Assembly (NCBI GenBank): GCA_954871275.1
Contig: OX940986.1
Coordinates: forward strand, 9,287,170-9,351,169
Origin: Leptopterna dolabrata
Taxonomy: Eukaryota > Arthropoda > Insecta > Hemiptera > Miridae
Length of the DNA: 64,000 nucleotides
Direction: 5' to 3'
Shown one piece after another: positions 1 through 10,375 of this stretch; the stretch's first letter is position 1, and the number at the start of each line of letters is the position of its first letter. Made by a program: the position numbers and the translations under genes. The notes under the pieces are model-generated. The model did no database searches, was not told the origin of the DNA, and worked only from the letters and a program-made list of their open reading frames with translations.

Positions 1-1075
1 CATTCAGACAGTTTGACCCATACAGTTCAATAGTACTGAACTGTAGTTTGAGTGCGTCTCGGGATATAGTATAATTGCAATTCAGGAATAAAATATTACC
101 ATTGCATATTTAATTTTTGGTCTCGGGAAAAGATGTGTCTGAAAACGATGGAATAGGTAAGATGAACAGGAAAGGCATCCTGGAGCTGGAACGGGTCCGA
201 GGAACCGGCTCTTCAAGAACAGCTCCAGGTCCGGAGCTGAATCCGACGTAGGAACGGGCCTTACACATCTCGACAATGAACTGAAAGCTATTAAAAGCAA
301 AAATAAAATATTACGCTGATCAGCGAAAGAAGGCCACCCTCGATCACGGAGGAGGCGAACGAATAGGTACTCTACAAAGATGAACCGAGGAACTGGCAGT
401 GTGCAACAGTCGTGAGGAAAAACCACTAAATCATCATAAAACACGATAGAAGTTGGTAATATAGAAGAAACACTTGGTTTTCGAGAAAAGCACCGCCCGA
501 TCTTCCGCCTACACCTGATCCAGGCAATTGTCGTCATACAGACAACACGCTGACACGTTGACATAATTTCGTTAAAATTGCAAATAAATGGATGAGTTTG
601 AATATGGAAAGTTTTCAGAAACAGAAAGTGGGTCAAATTCGAATTTTTGTGATCCAAATACTTACCCACTAAGAATTGGTAAAAATCGCTAAAAAAAAAT
701 TGCGAATAAAATTTCAAAATGTGATCGGGTATTCAACAGATCTGCTCACATGGTCATGCACACGACTGGAACCCCCCCCCCCCCCCTACTTGTACTGCCG
801 TTTGCTCAATCCGTTCCAGTCATGGAGGCAGTAAAAATTCGTCGTCGGTTTTTGAAAAGGGAATTGATTTGTAGGCCAATGTAAATGTTTGCCATGGCGC
901 CACTGGCACCAAAAATGAGTGCGTTTGGTGTGATTTCTTCAGTTTTACGGCTTTAGTACCTGTGAGGAACACATCTCGAAGTAGGTATTAATAGTCGAAA
1001 GACCCCCGCATTATTTATCATCAGCCGGTTTTATACAAATTTCACTATGATGAGGTTCTTGACCGCTGGAATAAA
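1..1075. other. Stretch without a recognisable gene
   Basis: No gene is recognised. A 211-codon frame is open on the minus strand (82-717), but it has no recognisable domain, and its 3' end overlaps AT-rich text resembling the R4 repeats. A run of 15 C lies at 772-786. Confidence 0.5.
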
Positions 1076-1447
1076 TACAGTTTGGAGGTTCTTGAGGTTC
1101 GGTCAGTGAAAACGATTTTCTTTACGCCAACGTTTCGTTGAATGGTGAATGGTGAATGGTGAATGGTGAAGAGAAGTTGATGGTGAACAGAAGCTGATGG
1201 GGAACAGTAGTTGATGGTGACGATGAAACTGAAGCAATTTGCTGACAATAATATTATGACTGATGCATAATATTATTGCCAGCAAATTGCTTCAGTTTCA
1301 TCGTCACCATCAACTACTGCTGTTCACCATTCACCTCCTGTTATCATAATAATCTCTAAGCCCTGAAGATGTTGAATAAATTCAACGAAACGTTGGCGTA
1401 AAGAAAATCGTATTCACTGACCGAACTTCAACAACCTCCAAACTGTA
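1076..1447. mobile_element. Hairpin (foldback) element 1 with hammerhead-like core
   Basis: The outer arms are inverted repeats. TACAGTTTGGAGGTTCTTGA at the left is answered by an imperfect complement ending near 1447. The block GATTTTCTTTACGCCAACGT and its complement lie further in. The middle (about 1205-1315) is an almost perfect palindrome. The left arm has a GAATGGTGA minisatellite where the right arm has the CTGAAGA core. It shares its layout (TTGAGGT-GGTC-GT edge, ACGTTTCG, TTCAGG) with the hairpins at 4.2, 5.3 and 40.4 kb. I infer a non-autonomous, Penelope-like derived unit. Confidence 0.75.
1360..1397 (+). ncRNA. Hammerhead ribozyme-like fold 1
   Basis: Stem I is GCC (1360-1362) with GGC (1395-1397). 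The core CTGAAGA is at 1363-1369, followed by one extra T. Stem II is GTTGAA/TTCAAC with a TAAA loop. GAA follows at 1387-1389, then the self-complementary ACGT and a cleavage-position T at 1394. Because stem III can only pair between two molecules or two adjacent units, activity would probably need a dimer. Activity is not shown by the sequence. Confidence 0.6.
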
Positions 1448-1532
1448 TATACAAATTTATATTTACCTACTTAAATTCTTGTGATGGATGTATATGAGCG
1501 CACATCCACCACGAGAGGTGTGAGGGAGGATG

Positions 1533-1639
1533 TGCCCGGTTTGGTTATGGGCGAACCACCACCATGCTCGGAATCTTTTAGGGTGAGTTGCCTGGTTTGG
1601 TTATGGGCGGACCACCACCATTCCCAGGATCTTTTAGGT
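1533..1639. repeat. Two-copy 57-bp tandem repeat
   Basis: Two adjacent copies start at 1533 and 1590. Each contains GGTTTGGTTATGGGCG followed by ACCACCACCAT and GATCTTTTAGG or AATCTTTTAGG. No coding role is apparent. Confidence 0.75.
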
Positions 1640-2419
1640 TAGGAGAGAGATGAGGAGCTAGCAGAGAGAGAGAGTAGTCAGCGACTAGAGGAGAGCGTAG
1701 AATGGCTAGAAAGGCGAAGGAGGCGAGTTTTTATAGGATTGGGAGCCGTCTCTCTCCATCCTCCAGCTAGTGGAGGATGGTGGGGATCCCCAGGTTGTCC
1801 CTCAGGTCTCCTGCGACTTCCTTCCCCACTTCTAGGTTTATTTTGCGAGATCTTAATTTCACATTGTAAGGTTGTGGTTCTGGGAGGATACCAAGACAAT
1901 GCTTAAGACAGCAGTTATACGTACTATTCTGTTTTAGACAATTTTTAAATGAATTGACATATTTGATGTTCGTATGTTTCTGTCCTTCCAAACAAATCTG
2001 AAAGTGAATGCGTGATGAGGGGGGGGGAATATGAACCGTTCGTTCCCTGCGGCGCCCACTGTGGTTGCAAGGAGGAAATATAATTTAATTACTAGGTAGT
2101 TAAATATTCGTGTGCGAATTTCCTCTTTAATTTTCGCGAATGATTATTATTTACGAATGGCGCTGTGTTGTGAGAACTGCATTACCAAGCAATATCCAGA
2201 GACTGAGACGGTGGTAACCGGTCAGTCGAGCAGGGCAAAAACTCGCCTCCCGATTATGAGGAACGTTTTCTCATATATATTTTAACAGGATTTTATTGTA
2301 ACAGGAAACTGAGGCTACGAATATTACGAGGTAGAGCCAGAAATTACAACGAGGGTGTAGCTATGTTAGATAAGACCGCTTCAGCAGCGAGGTATCTCCC
2401 ATTCTAGAATAGTATTCTT
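1640..2419. other. Stretch without a recognisable gene
   Basis: Purine-rich GAGAGA sequence near 1650-1690 and an imperfect palindrome around 1760-1780 (CCTCCAGCTAGTGGAGG) are visible, plus a G9 run at 2019-2027. Short open frames here have no recognisable domain. Confidence 0.5.
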
Positions 2420-2789
2420 TTAAAAAAGCGCAATCGGTTCACATGTGAATGGTAAGTTGCATGTAATAGACTTCTACAAATAGACGAATGTGAAGTGCTT
2501 CACGAGGTAGCAGTGAAACTTCAGGAACATGGTTACCTAGCTAAAGACATTAGTGTAATAATTTGGCTCCCAGTAAAATTCCTTGATTCCCCAAGTTTTG
2601 CCAAATCTCGTGCACTTTGAGACCCAAGTTTTTTTGCCAAGATTTCTGTGTGATGGTTCTCACCTTAAAATATTTTGGTCTGGAGTGGCTTCGAAAGGTC
2701 CGAGTGTCTCCAATTGTTTGTCTTTTGGATCTGCTGTAAACATGGGGTCCCTGGTCTGGGTCAAACCCTGTTTCATTGGATCTGCTTCC
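2420..2789. repeat. Direct repeat copy 1 flanking a piggyBac-like element
   Basis: This starts with TTAA and AAAAGCGCAATCGGTTCACA. It is repeated almost base for base at 3735-4090 with small indels. The two copies flank the piggyBac-like segment, so a larger duplication or composite element is likely. Confidence 0.7.
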
Positions 2790-3738
2790 AGAGACAACGT
2801 AAAACTTCAGGACGTATGAGACAACGTGGGGTCATTTTGACCCAACATCAGGAAGAGGTGCAAGTAGTCATTTGAAACATTCTGGAAAAAAATCTAGTTC
2901 TATTTCTGTCAAAAAAAGTTTGATCATGTCGAAGTTGATGAATAATGACCGCAAAGGTACCTCATCAACTACATTTCAAGGCATCTTCTTTCGGACCACG
3001 CGAATGGGTGATGATGTTCAGCGCAGGAACTCTGACGTTTCTGTGCGCTAAAAGGTCGGCATCACTCCAAATAGTCTCTCCATCTTTGCTCAGCTCGAAG
3101 TTCTCCTCTGCTATCAGGTTGTCATCAGGATGAACATCAAATTCATCTTCTTGGCCGTCGTCGTTTGACAACGCGTGATCATCTTCATCACCGTCGCCAG
3201 AAAAATATTCACTGGACTGTTACTCATGGATCATGACGCTCTCCACTTCCCGTCTAATCTCTTCATCAGTGATGAAACGTGGGCTGTTTGCCATGGCTGA
3301 AACAATGCAAGTGAGCTATGCAAGTGCTTTGGCCACATAGGACCAAAGCAGGAGGTAAAATGAACAAGAAAAAGAAACAATCGACTTTGAAGTAAAACTG
3401 GAAGAACGGCAATAAGACAGTGCTGGGTCATATTGATTACAACAGCAAAATAATAATGCTATCAAATCAGAAAAAAGATGAAGAAACTCTGAAAATAATA
3501 CTAGCAAATGAGACAACGTCGGGTCATATTGACCCAGACCACATTTTCTCTCACTATTTTCAATAATTGACAATGTCACTCATCTCTCAGCGCGGTTCCC
3601 GCCTTGTTGACATCTGCAGGAAGATTGGTTTGACAGCTACTCAACGCCCCAAGCCCCTCCCACTCATCCCTTATGACGCATGCGCGTTTCCCCAATTCTT
3701 GGGTCATTTTGACCCACGCGTTGTCTCTGGAAGGTTAA
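2788..3738. mobile_element. piggyBac-like non-autonomous element
   Basis: The ends are CCAGAGACAACG (2788-2799) and its complement CGTTGTCTCTGG (3719-3730), the latter followed by AAGG and TTAA at 3735-3738. TTAA is the target site of the piggyBac superfamily. Palindromes of the type GGGTCA-N3-TGACCC recur inside (near 2831, 3514 and 3700). The interior holds only the N-terminal part of a transposase, on the minus strand. The element is too short to be autonomous. Confidence 0.65.
2965..3294 (-). pseudogene. piggyBac transposase N-terminal remnant
   Basis: Read from an ATG at 3294, the frame begins MANSPRFITDEEIRREVESV and has an in-frame TAA at codon 25. It then stays open through a very acidic stretch (GDGDEDDHALSNDDGQEDEF). 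A segment with DGETIW, then ALNIITHSRGP, resembles the start of the piggyBac transposase domain (W...NI....GP pattern). It ends at a stop at 2965, before any catalytic Asp could appear, so no transposition activity is expected. The family call rests on the acidic N-terminus, this motif, and the flanking TTAA and inverted ends. Confidence 0.6.
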
Positions 3739-4090
3739 AAAAGCGCAATCGGTTCACATGTGAATGGTGAGTTGCATGTAATAGACTTCTACAAATAGAC
3801 GAATGTGAAGTGCTTCATGAGATAGCAGTGAAACTTCAGCTAAAGACATTAGTGTAATAATTTGGCTTCCAGTAACATTCCTTGATTCCCCAAGTTTTGA
3901 CAAATCTCGTGCACTTTGAGCCCCAAGTTTTTTTTTCCAAGATTTCTGTGTGATATTCTCACCTTAAAATATTTTGGTCTGGAGTGGCTTCGAAAGGTCC
4001 GATTGTCTCCAATTGTTTGTCTTTTGGATCTGATGTAAATATGATGTCTGCCCTGGTCTGGGTCAAACCCTGTTTCATTGGATCTGCTTC
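3735..4090. repeat. Direct repeat copy 2 flanking a piggyBac-like element
   Basis: This is the second copy of the 2420-2789 sequence. It begins at TTAA directly after the inverted end of the piggyBac-like element and diverges at about 4090 (GATCTGCTTC then GACGAACGCGG). Confidence 0.7.
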
Positions 4091-4257
4091 GACGAACGCG
4101 GAAGGATCAACAGCCAACAACCAAAGAAGAAAAGGGCGTTTATGTTGCATCTAATATATATTACCTATATATGTATATATACAGAGAGATTATAATTTCC
4201 CAAAATCCAAAGATTTTGTGAGGGTTGTTGAGGTGCGGTCGAGTGAAAAAATTATTT

Positions 4258-4297
4258 TTCCGACGTTTCGAACGTTTATTCGTTCATCTTCAGGGAA
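4258..4297 (-). ncRNA. Hammerhead ribozyme-like fold 2, minus strand
   Basis: This is the exact mirror of the fold at 4518-4557: stem I TTCC/GGAA, core CTGAAGA, stem II GAACG/CGTTC, GAA, ACGT and a C at the cleavage position. Confidence 0.65.
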
Positions 4298-4517
4298 TAT
4301 GAGTTGAAGTAGAAGAACAGTGGCATAATTTGCCTGTTAGCACGGTTTTAAAAAAACTTTTACCCAGCACAAAGTTGACACTGAGCCTTCTGGTTTGCAA
4401 CTCTGGTTTGCAAGTTGCAAACCAGAAGGCTCAGTGTCAACTTTGTGCTGGGTAAAAGTTTTTTTAAAACCGTGCTAACAGGCAAATTATGCCACTGTTC
4501 TTCTACTTCAACTCATA

Positions 4518-4557
4518 TTCCCTGAAGATGAACGAATAAACGTTCGAAACGTCGGAA
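4518..4557 (+). ncRNA. Hammerhead ribozyme-like fold 2, plus strand
   Basis: Stem I is TTCC (4518-4521) with GGAA (4554-4557). The core CTGAAGA is at 4522-4528, then an extra T. Stem II is GAACG/CGTTC (4530-4534, 4541-4545) closing AATAAA. GAA is at 4546-4548, ACGT at 4549-4552, and C at 4553 in the NUH cleavage position. All core bases match the hammerhead consensus except the added base after A9. Confidence 0.7.
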
Positions 4558-4639
4558 AAATAATTTTTTCACTCGACCGCACCTCAACAACCCTCACAAA
4601 ATCTTTGGATTTTGGGAAATTATTATAACTACACGGTCA

Positions 4640-5280
4640 ACAACAATAAATCCATATATCAGCGGAGAGAGATTATTATATTCCCTATATAAAATATATT
4701 ATATTACCTATGTATAATATATATTACCTTTTTGTGTAGCTCTCCTATGCGGTTTGATCAATTTCACTATCCTCCACGCAATGGCTCCTAATAGTTGGGG
4801 CGTGTCCAGCGAAGAACGCGGAGGTTATGGGCCCGGAGCATGTCCATGCCTGGATACGTCCGCATTAACGTGACGTAACGTCACCGCGATGTCACACCTG
4901 TCCGCTCCCTGAGATGACCACAAAACAATATTTTTGTCATGGGAAAGTCGAACCGCAGTGTTCGCTCCGTTTAGGAGGCTACGATGTACTGGTCTTCTTG
5001 GGATGAAACTCACGCTAAATTCAATTAGCAGGCTGATAAGCGCAGTGGCAAAGACGAATGGAAAAATGGAAATCCTATGTGATACCTACCAACTGTATAG
5101 CCTACTGAGCTCATTGACATCAGACTATCCAGGTGTGTAGGTATTTACTAAAATTGATCCATCTCTACTCCAAACGGTCAGTAGAAAGCCTTGAAACTGT
5201 TGAAAATGGCATATCTACATTATCGCAGACGGATATGTGAAAATTTTAATTTTGATTAACGTTCTCGACCACTCAGTATT
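4640..5280. other. Stretch without a recognisable gene
   Basis: AT-rich simple sequence at 4670-4735, then mixed sequence with a CG-richer patch around 4790-4915. The short frames have no recognisable domain. Confidence 0.45.
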
Positions 5281-5330
5281 AATATTGTTGGTAGGATTCT
5301 TGAGGGTTGGTCACTTAATAAAATATCCAC

Positions 5331-5376
5331 TATGCGACGTTTCGATTTATTTATAAATCCTCTTCAGGGATGATAG
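5331..5376 (-). ncRNA. Hammerhead-like fold 3, minus strand (stem I damaged)
   Basis: On the minus strand: CTGAAGAG, stem GATTTA/TAAATC, GAA, ACGT, C. One G is missing after the cleavage base relative to the other arm, which weakens stem I. Confidence 0.45.
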
Positions 5377-5694
5377 GAACTATTTACTCAGAGAACATTG
5401 ACTCAAAAAAAGTGTCGGATGGACTTATAAGTAAATGCTAAAACATTACCTTAGTTGATAGGTCTTGGCAGTAGCACGAACACACAGGCAGAAAAGGTGT
5501 TTATATTGGTATATTTATAAACACCTATTATAATAACACAAAGTATAATGTAAACACCAATATAAACACCTTTTCTGCCTGTGTGTTCGTGCTACTGCCA
5601 AGACCCATCAACTAAGGTAATTTTTAAGCATTTACTTATAAGTCCATCCTACACTTTTTTTGAGTCAATGTTCTCTGAGTAAATAGTTCCTATC

Positions 5695-5735
5695 ATCCCT
5701 GAAGAGGATTTATAAATAAATCGAAACGCCGGCAT
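5695..5735 (+). ncRNA. Hammerhead-like fold 3, plus strand (stem III altered)
   Basis: Core CTGAAGA at 5699-5705 with extra G, stem II GATTTA/TAAATC with TAAA loop, GAA at 5723-5725, ACGC in place of ACGT, C at 5730. GG (5731-5732) pairs with CC (5697-5698). Stem III has lost self-complementarity. Confidence 0.45.
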
Positions 5736-6127
5736 AGTGGATATTTTATTAAGTGACCGACCCTCAAGAATCCTACCAACAAAATTTTAATTTCGTAGAT
5801 GATTTTCTGGTCCATAGATGGTGTTCTGCGGACATTCCTAATCACTAGGGACTGGAATTATTATGCACAAAATTTGGTCAAAACATGCACTCGAAATGGG
5901 AAAAATATGCAAAATGTGCACCCCAAGCAAAATTGCATTAAATTTTTTTAAATATTTCTAAAACGAACTAAAATTTGCTGTGAGACGTACACGTAGTCTG
6001 TACATTATGTTCCAGTTATTATCACGTCCTTGAAAAATTATAGAAAAGGATCTAGGAAGAAGATGGAATGAAAATGTACACACCTTTTTTTCTCGACTAT
6101 ACAATATTTACATTTATACAAAAAAAG

Positions 6128-6355
6128 TCACTCGCTATCGCAATTATAGCACTGGATCACAATTGATTTTTCCAAATTGTCAACCGTAAATCTCCTGCGG
6201 TTGTCGCTGAGGAGCAACTTTAAGGCAGAAAACGACCTCTCGACATCACAGGACACGATATGTAAAAATTTCAGTGCTGAGAGTTCACCTGGGGTAAGGC
6301 CAGATGAGAGGTCAGAGTGCACCCCTCTCAAAATTTTTGACTCCTCCAGAAAAAA
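6128..6355 (-). pseudogene. hAT transposase C-terminal dimerisation segment
   Basis: The frame contains SCDVERSFSALKLLLSDNRR followed by a FTVDNLEKSIVIQ segment and ends at a stop at 6128. This is the hAT C-terminal dimerisation motif (family known). It resembles the CGBP1-like/BED type elements common in insects. Its upstream continuation is interrupted by the R1 insertion and resumes beyond 7540. The product is not made as one frame now. Confidence 0.75.
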
Positions 6356-7538
6356 AACGCTGCAAAGTCCTTGTCACATGGGTTTATTATTCTATTGGAC
6401 ATACCTACAGAAATGTTGGCTGTTCATTTATTGTTTCTTGCATGTGAAATAATTGAAATAGCTATCTCTGGTGGTTTCCACCAATTTTGGCCCCCAAAAC
6501 ACGAATTAGGTATACGTTCCTTTTTTTTCAAATTATCTTTGATCATTAGTAGTGCCATTTAATCGTCTTGATCCACTTTTTCTAGTGTTATTATGCAAAT
6601 TTATGGTGATTTCAGACCATTTCCCAGGTTTTTGACTCATAAAAAATCAATTTTGGGAGCTGAACATTTGTTAGAACCTCAATTTTCCACTCTTTGGTCA
6701 AAATCGACTTCATATTCGGTCTTCTCGTCCCCAAAAAAACGATACCTAAAAAGCTCATTTTACTAATACCTACGTTACTAAAACAAAAAACGCTGCATAG
6801 TCCTTGTCACATGGGTTTATTATTCTATTATTTTATTGGTCTACAGAAATGCTGGCTGATTATTTATTGTTTCTTTCATGTAAAATAATTGAAATAGCTA
6901 TTTCTGGTAGTTTCCACAAATTTTGGCCCCCAAAAGTTGAATTAGGTAATACGCTCCTTTTTTTTCAAATTACCTTTGATCATTGATTGTACCATTTAAT
7001 CGTCTTGATCCACGTGTTGACACTTTTTCTAGTGTTATTATACACATTGATGGTGATTTCAGACGATTTCGCAGGTTTTTGACTCATAAAAAATCAATTT
7101 TGGGAGCTGAACATCTGGTACAACCTAAATTTTCCACTCCTTGGTCAAAATCGACTTCATATTCGGTCTTCACGTCCCCAAAAACATGGAAAAACATACC
7201 TCAAAAGCTCATTTTACTACTACGTTATACTAAAACACAAAAAGTACCTATTTTTATACACATTTTCACTCATAACACCCCTGGGTATATTCCGATCGGG
7301 CTGAAAAGTTTCAGGACACAACTAGGGCCCAAATGGAGCATGTGTGCGAAAGAACGATTTTTTTAGACCGAAAATGAAGCCTGTACACGTGATACGGCGT
7401 ACGGCGGACGGCGGACGGACATTGCATTTTTGGAATCTACGCACCTTGAAACGGAAAAGAAAAAAATTTGAGGGGGTGTTATAAAAATTTTTTGCTGAGC
7501 GAATACATAGGTGTATTATTCACAGAATAATAAACCAA
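6356..7538 (+). mobile_element. R1 repeat, dimeric copy inside the hAT element
   Basis: The left end is AACGCTGCAAAGTCCTTGTC, then a GGTTTATTATTCT word. The right end is GGTGTATTATTCACAGAATA followed by ATAAACC, an imperfect palindrome. A second left end starts at about 6785, so a truncated unit precedes a full unit. Near the right end lies a CGTACGG/CGGACGG minisatellite (about 7390-7420). It carries no recognisable gene. It inserted into the hAT transposase gene and is therefore younger than it. Confidence 0.75.
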
Positions 7539-7540
7539 AT

Positions 7541-7850
7541 GGCCATCCGGGATTTCGCTGTTTTCCAGCTTCTTCCTGCAGAATTCAGCCTCGCCTGCTT
7601 CCCCTGGCCAGTTAGCACTTTCCTCTTGTACCTTCTGAACTGCACCCACGGCTATGCAAAGGTCCAATCCTTGGGTCTCCAGGCGAGTGATCAATGCCGG
7701 AATCATTTTGAAATGGGTCTTGATAAGCCCTACCAGGTAGACGGGTTAAACGGCGAATGGCTTAAGAATATCCGTGACCCCTTTTCAGAAACACATACCT
7801 CGGAGGATTTGGCGATTGGAATGTCGAAAAATAGAAAAATAACCCAATTT
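7541..7850 (-). pseudogene. hAT transposase upstream segment
   Basis: The minus-strand frame MIPALITRLETQGLDLCIAV runs to the R1 boundary near 7541 and is read as the part before the C-terminal segment at 6355. Its position between the same target duplications supports this. Family identity of this portion alone is weak. Confidence 0.5.
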
Positions 7851-8065
7851 TGACAAAAAATGCAGAAATATGCACAAAACGGCCAAAATATGCAAACATC
7901 TCCGAAGTCGGACAATATAATATATGCAACATAATTATGCTATTTAAATATCAATTTAACACACGCTAAACCCTTCAGATACCCTCAAAACGGAAAAGTT
8001 GAACGATATACACGATAAAAAACACATATGCAAAATATATGCAAATTCCACTCTCAACTAATCAC

Positions 8066-8676
8066 CTATGATGTTGGTTCTTTTGTTTTGGACAAATCTC
8101 ATGATTAATCAGCGACGCTCCACTGCAAGGCCCTTCAGCGACAAGGGTCAGCGAATGTCGTTTCACGCCTCCCAAGCCTTGTTTCCTCACGAAAGTTTTC
8201 TCGTATTTGGAAACGAAACGGCAATAAAGAAAAGAATGTTTGACGGAAGCCGCCAGGCGGAAAAAAATCCTTTTCAAACCGAACGCAGTTAAATTGCTAA
8301 ATATGGTAGCGAAATTATCGAAGTGTGAGGACAGCGGAACGTTCAGCAGTTTACCAGTCGCAGTGAGGGACGAGATACGGTTTTTCAGGATATTTTCACA
8401 TTGTGCAATACGATTGACACGTCGCTGACAGGTCCCTGCCGCCTGGCGGGTTCTCCAAGGACTCATTGGGGCTCATTCCAGCGCATCATTGTCGGGAGAG
8501 TTTTTAGCGGCTCAAGATCCGACGAAAGGCAAAGACAATATCGAAAGAACGTGGGAAAGCAGAAGAAATCCAAAGGACATGAGTCTAAATGTATTCATGA
8601 AGCACATAATTATAAAGGCATGTTACAGCCCTCTACATAAACCGGTCCTTCTTACAATATTATACATACAGCAATG
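8066..8676. other. Open frames of unknown meaning between two TEs
   Basis: Frames up to 134 codons are open on both strands (8062-8466 minus, 8068-8292 plus). No domain is recognised and no splice context stands out. Confidence 0.35.
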
Positions 8677-8799
8677 TACAGGGTGGTCCATGGGAACCTG
8701 ACGGTTTTTAAATGAGTAGTACATATTTGTTTTTCAATTTAACTTGAATCACTCGCGGCGGAATAGTGGAAATCCATAGCAAAAATTACAGGATAAAAA

Positions 8800-8876
8800 T
8801 AAAATAGTCTATTTCCACGTACAATAGCAAAAACTGTAGACCGGTTTCGGTTGTTACACCATCGTAAGTACACTTT
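8800..8876 (-). repeat. Inverted unit of the 107-bp satellite
   Basis: This is a single unit opposite in orientation to the array that follows, forming a hairpin with the first direct copy. Its core reads CTTACGA instead of CTGACGA, so the hammerhead core is broken. Confidence 0.75.
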
Positions 8877-8884
8877 AGAATTAT

Positions 8885-9722
8885 ATAGTGTACTGACGAT
8901 GGTGTGACAACCGAAACTGGTCTACAGTTTTTGCTATTGTACGTGGAAATAGACTATTTTATTTTTATCCTGTAGTATTCTATAGAATTCTATAGTGTAC
9001 TGACGATGGTGTAACAACCGAAACTGGTCTACAGTTTTTGCTATTGTACGTGGAAATAGACTATTTTATTTTTATCCTGTAGTATTCTATAGAATTCTAT
9101 AGTGTACTGACGATGGTGTAACAACCGAAACTGGTCTACAGTTTTTGCTATTGTACGTTGAAATAGACTATTTTATTTTTATCCTGTAGTATTCTATAAA
9201 ATTCTATAGTGTACTGACGATGGTGTAACAACCGAAACCGGTCTAAGTTTCTGCTATTGTACGTGGAAATAGACTATTTTATTTTTATCCTGTAGTATTC
9301 TATAAAATTCTATAGTGAACTGACGATGGTGTAACAACCGAAACCGGTCTACAGTTTTTGCTATTGTACGTGGAAATAGACTATTTTATTTTTATCCTGT
9401 AGTATTCTATAAAATTCTATAGTGTACTGACGATGGTGTAACAACCGAAACCGGTCTACAGTTTTTGCTATTGTACGTGGAAATAGACTATTTTATTTTT
9501 ATCCTGTAGTATTCTATAAAATTCTATAGTGTACTGACGATGGTGTAACAACCGAAACCGGTCTACAGTTTTTGCTAATGTACGTGGAAATAGACTATTT
9601 TATTTTTATCCTGTAGTATTCTATAAAATTCTATAGTGTACTGACGATGGTGTAACAACCGAAACTGGTCTACAGTTTTTGCTATTGTACGTTGAAATAG
9701 ACTATTTTATTTTTATCCTGTA
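8885..9722 (+). repeat. 107-bp satellite, 8 copies, each with a hammerhead-like core
   Basis: CTGACGATGG starts at 8893, 9000, 9107, 9214, 9320, 9427, 9534 and 9641, giving a period of 107 bp (once 106). Each unit has CTGACGA, extra T, a short GGT/ACC stem, GAA and ACCGGT or ACTGGT, then C and TAC. The copies are nearly identical, so the amplification is recent. Confidence 0.9.
8889..8926 (+). ncRNA. Hammerhead ribozyme-like fold 4 (first of eight)
   Basis: Stem I TGTA (8889-8892) pairs with TACA (8923-8926). Core CTGACGA is at 8893-8899, GAA at 8913-8915, ACTGGT (ACCGGT in later copies) as self-complementary stem III, and C at 8922 in the cleavage position. Tandem copies are the arrangement in which dimeric hammerheads act. 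The copy at 9320 has a stem I mismatch. Confidence 0.65.
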
Positions 9723-9769
9723 GTTTTTTTTGTTTTTCAACTTAAAAAATTTATTTTTTCATATTCTTA

Positions 9770-10375
9770 CAGCCAGTACCACGCCATTTAACAAATCAAA
9801 CCTTAAAAATAACATTTATGTGGTGACGGTTTGGTTTGCAGTATCGGCCAAACGTGTGGTCGATCAATATTTTTTTGAGGAAAACGGCAACACAGTGACT
9901 GTGACTGCAGCCGGTTATGTTGAGACGGTAAACATCTTCCTGAGACCTGAGTTACGCTGACTACGACTTCCTGCTGAAAGCATTTGGTTCCAGCAAGATG
10001 GGGCAACATACCTCACACAGCTAGAGTATCAATGGACGTGTTGAGCCAAAAAATGTTCCCAGAGCGCTTGATCACGGTTTGGGGACATACCTTTGCCTCC
10101 GAGGTCACCTGATTTGAACACCTGTGAATTTTTTCTGTGGGGTTTCCTCAAATCTCGTGTCTACGGAAAACAAACCGAGAACATTCGGCGAGCCCACAAG
10201 TCCATGCGAATGACACACCCTTATTGGAGCGTGTTCACCAAGGGTTTTTGAACAGACTTGCCACATGTTACGAGCACGACCGTCACCACATGACAGATGT
10301 TATTTTTAAGGTTTCATTTCTTAAATGGCGTGGTACTGGCTATAAGAATATCAAAAAATAAATTTTTTATGTTGA
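9770..10375 (+). pseudogene. mariner-like transposase, decayed C-terminal half
   Basis: Across three frames one reads VVDQYFFEENGNTVTV, then WFQQDGAT, then RVSMDVLSQKMFPERLI, then GDIPLPPRSPDL and CEFFLWGFLKSRVYG. These are the second and third catalytic blocks of insect mariner-type transposases (the D of QQDGA and the D of PPRSPDL). Frames change at least twice and stops occur (around 9958 and 10040), so no active enzyme is encoded. Confidence 0.8.

Larger units (their letters stand above)
4189..4630. mobile_element. Hairpin (foldback) element 2, nearly perfect 200-bp arms
   Basis: The left arm from TTTCCCAAAATCCAAAGATT is mirrored by the right arm ending AATCTTTGGATTTTGGGAAA. The centre lies near 4405 and mismatches are few. 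Both arms carry an intact hammerhead-like core, one per strand. An RNA read through it would form a very long duplex. AT-rich dinucleotide tracts flank both sides (4145-4190, 4670-4735). Confidence 0.85.
5285..5785. mobile_element. Hairpin (foldback) element 3
   Basis: The arm TTGTTGGTAGGATTCTTGAG is mirrored at 5761-5782. Inner arms include GTGTTCGTGCTACTGCCAAG. The centre is near 5530. Both arms carry a CTGAAGAG core and GAAACG. Apart from the ribozyme core and edge words, its arms are unrelated in sequence to hairpins 1 and 2. Confidence 0.8.
5846..8057 (-). mobile_element. hAT element with 8-bp target duplication, split by an R1 insertion
   Basis: Target duplication CTAATCAC is present at 5838-5845 and 8058-8065. 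The ends are TAGGGACTGGAATT and the imperfect complement AATTCCACTCTCAA. The interior encodes a hAT transposase remnant on the minus strand, cut in two by an R1 element (about 6356-7538). Subterminal sequence is rich in ATGCAAA words at both ends (5890-5945, 7860-8045), which may be transposase-binding repeats. Confidence 0.85.

Noticed and set aside
82..717. 211-codon open frame on the minus strand
   Set aside because: No domain, no splice or start context, and partial overlap with repeat-like AT-rich text; treated as chance.
8889..9722. CRISPR-like array
   Set aside because: Units are adjacent with no unique spacers; it is a 107-bp satellite in a eukaryotic TE.
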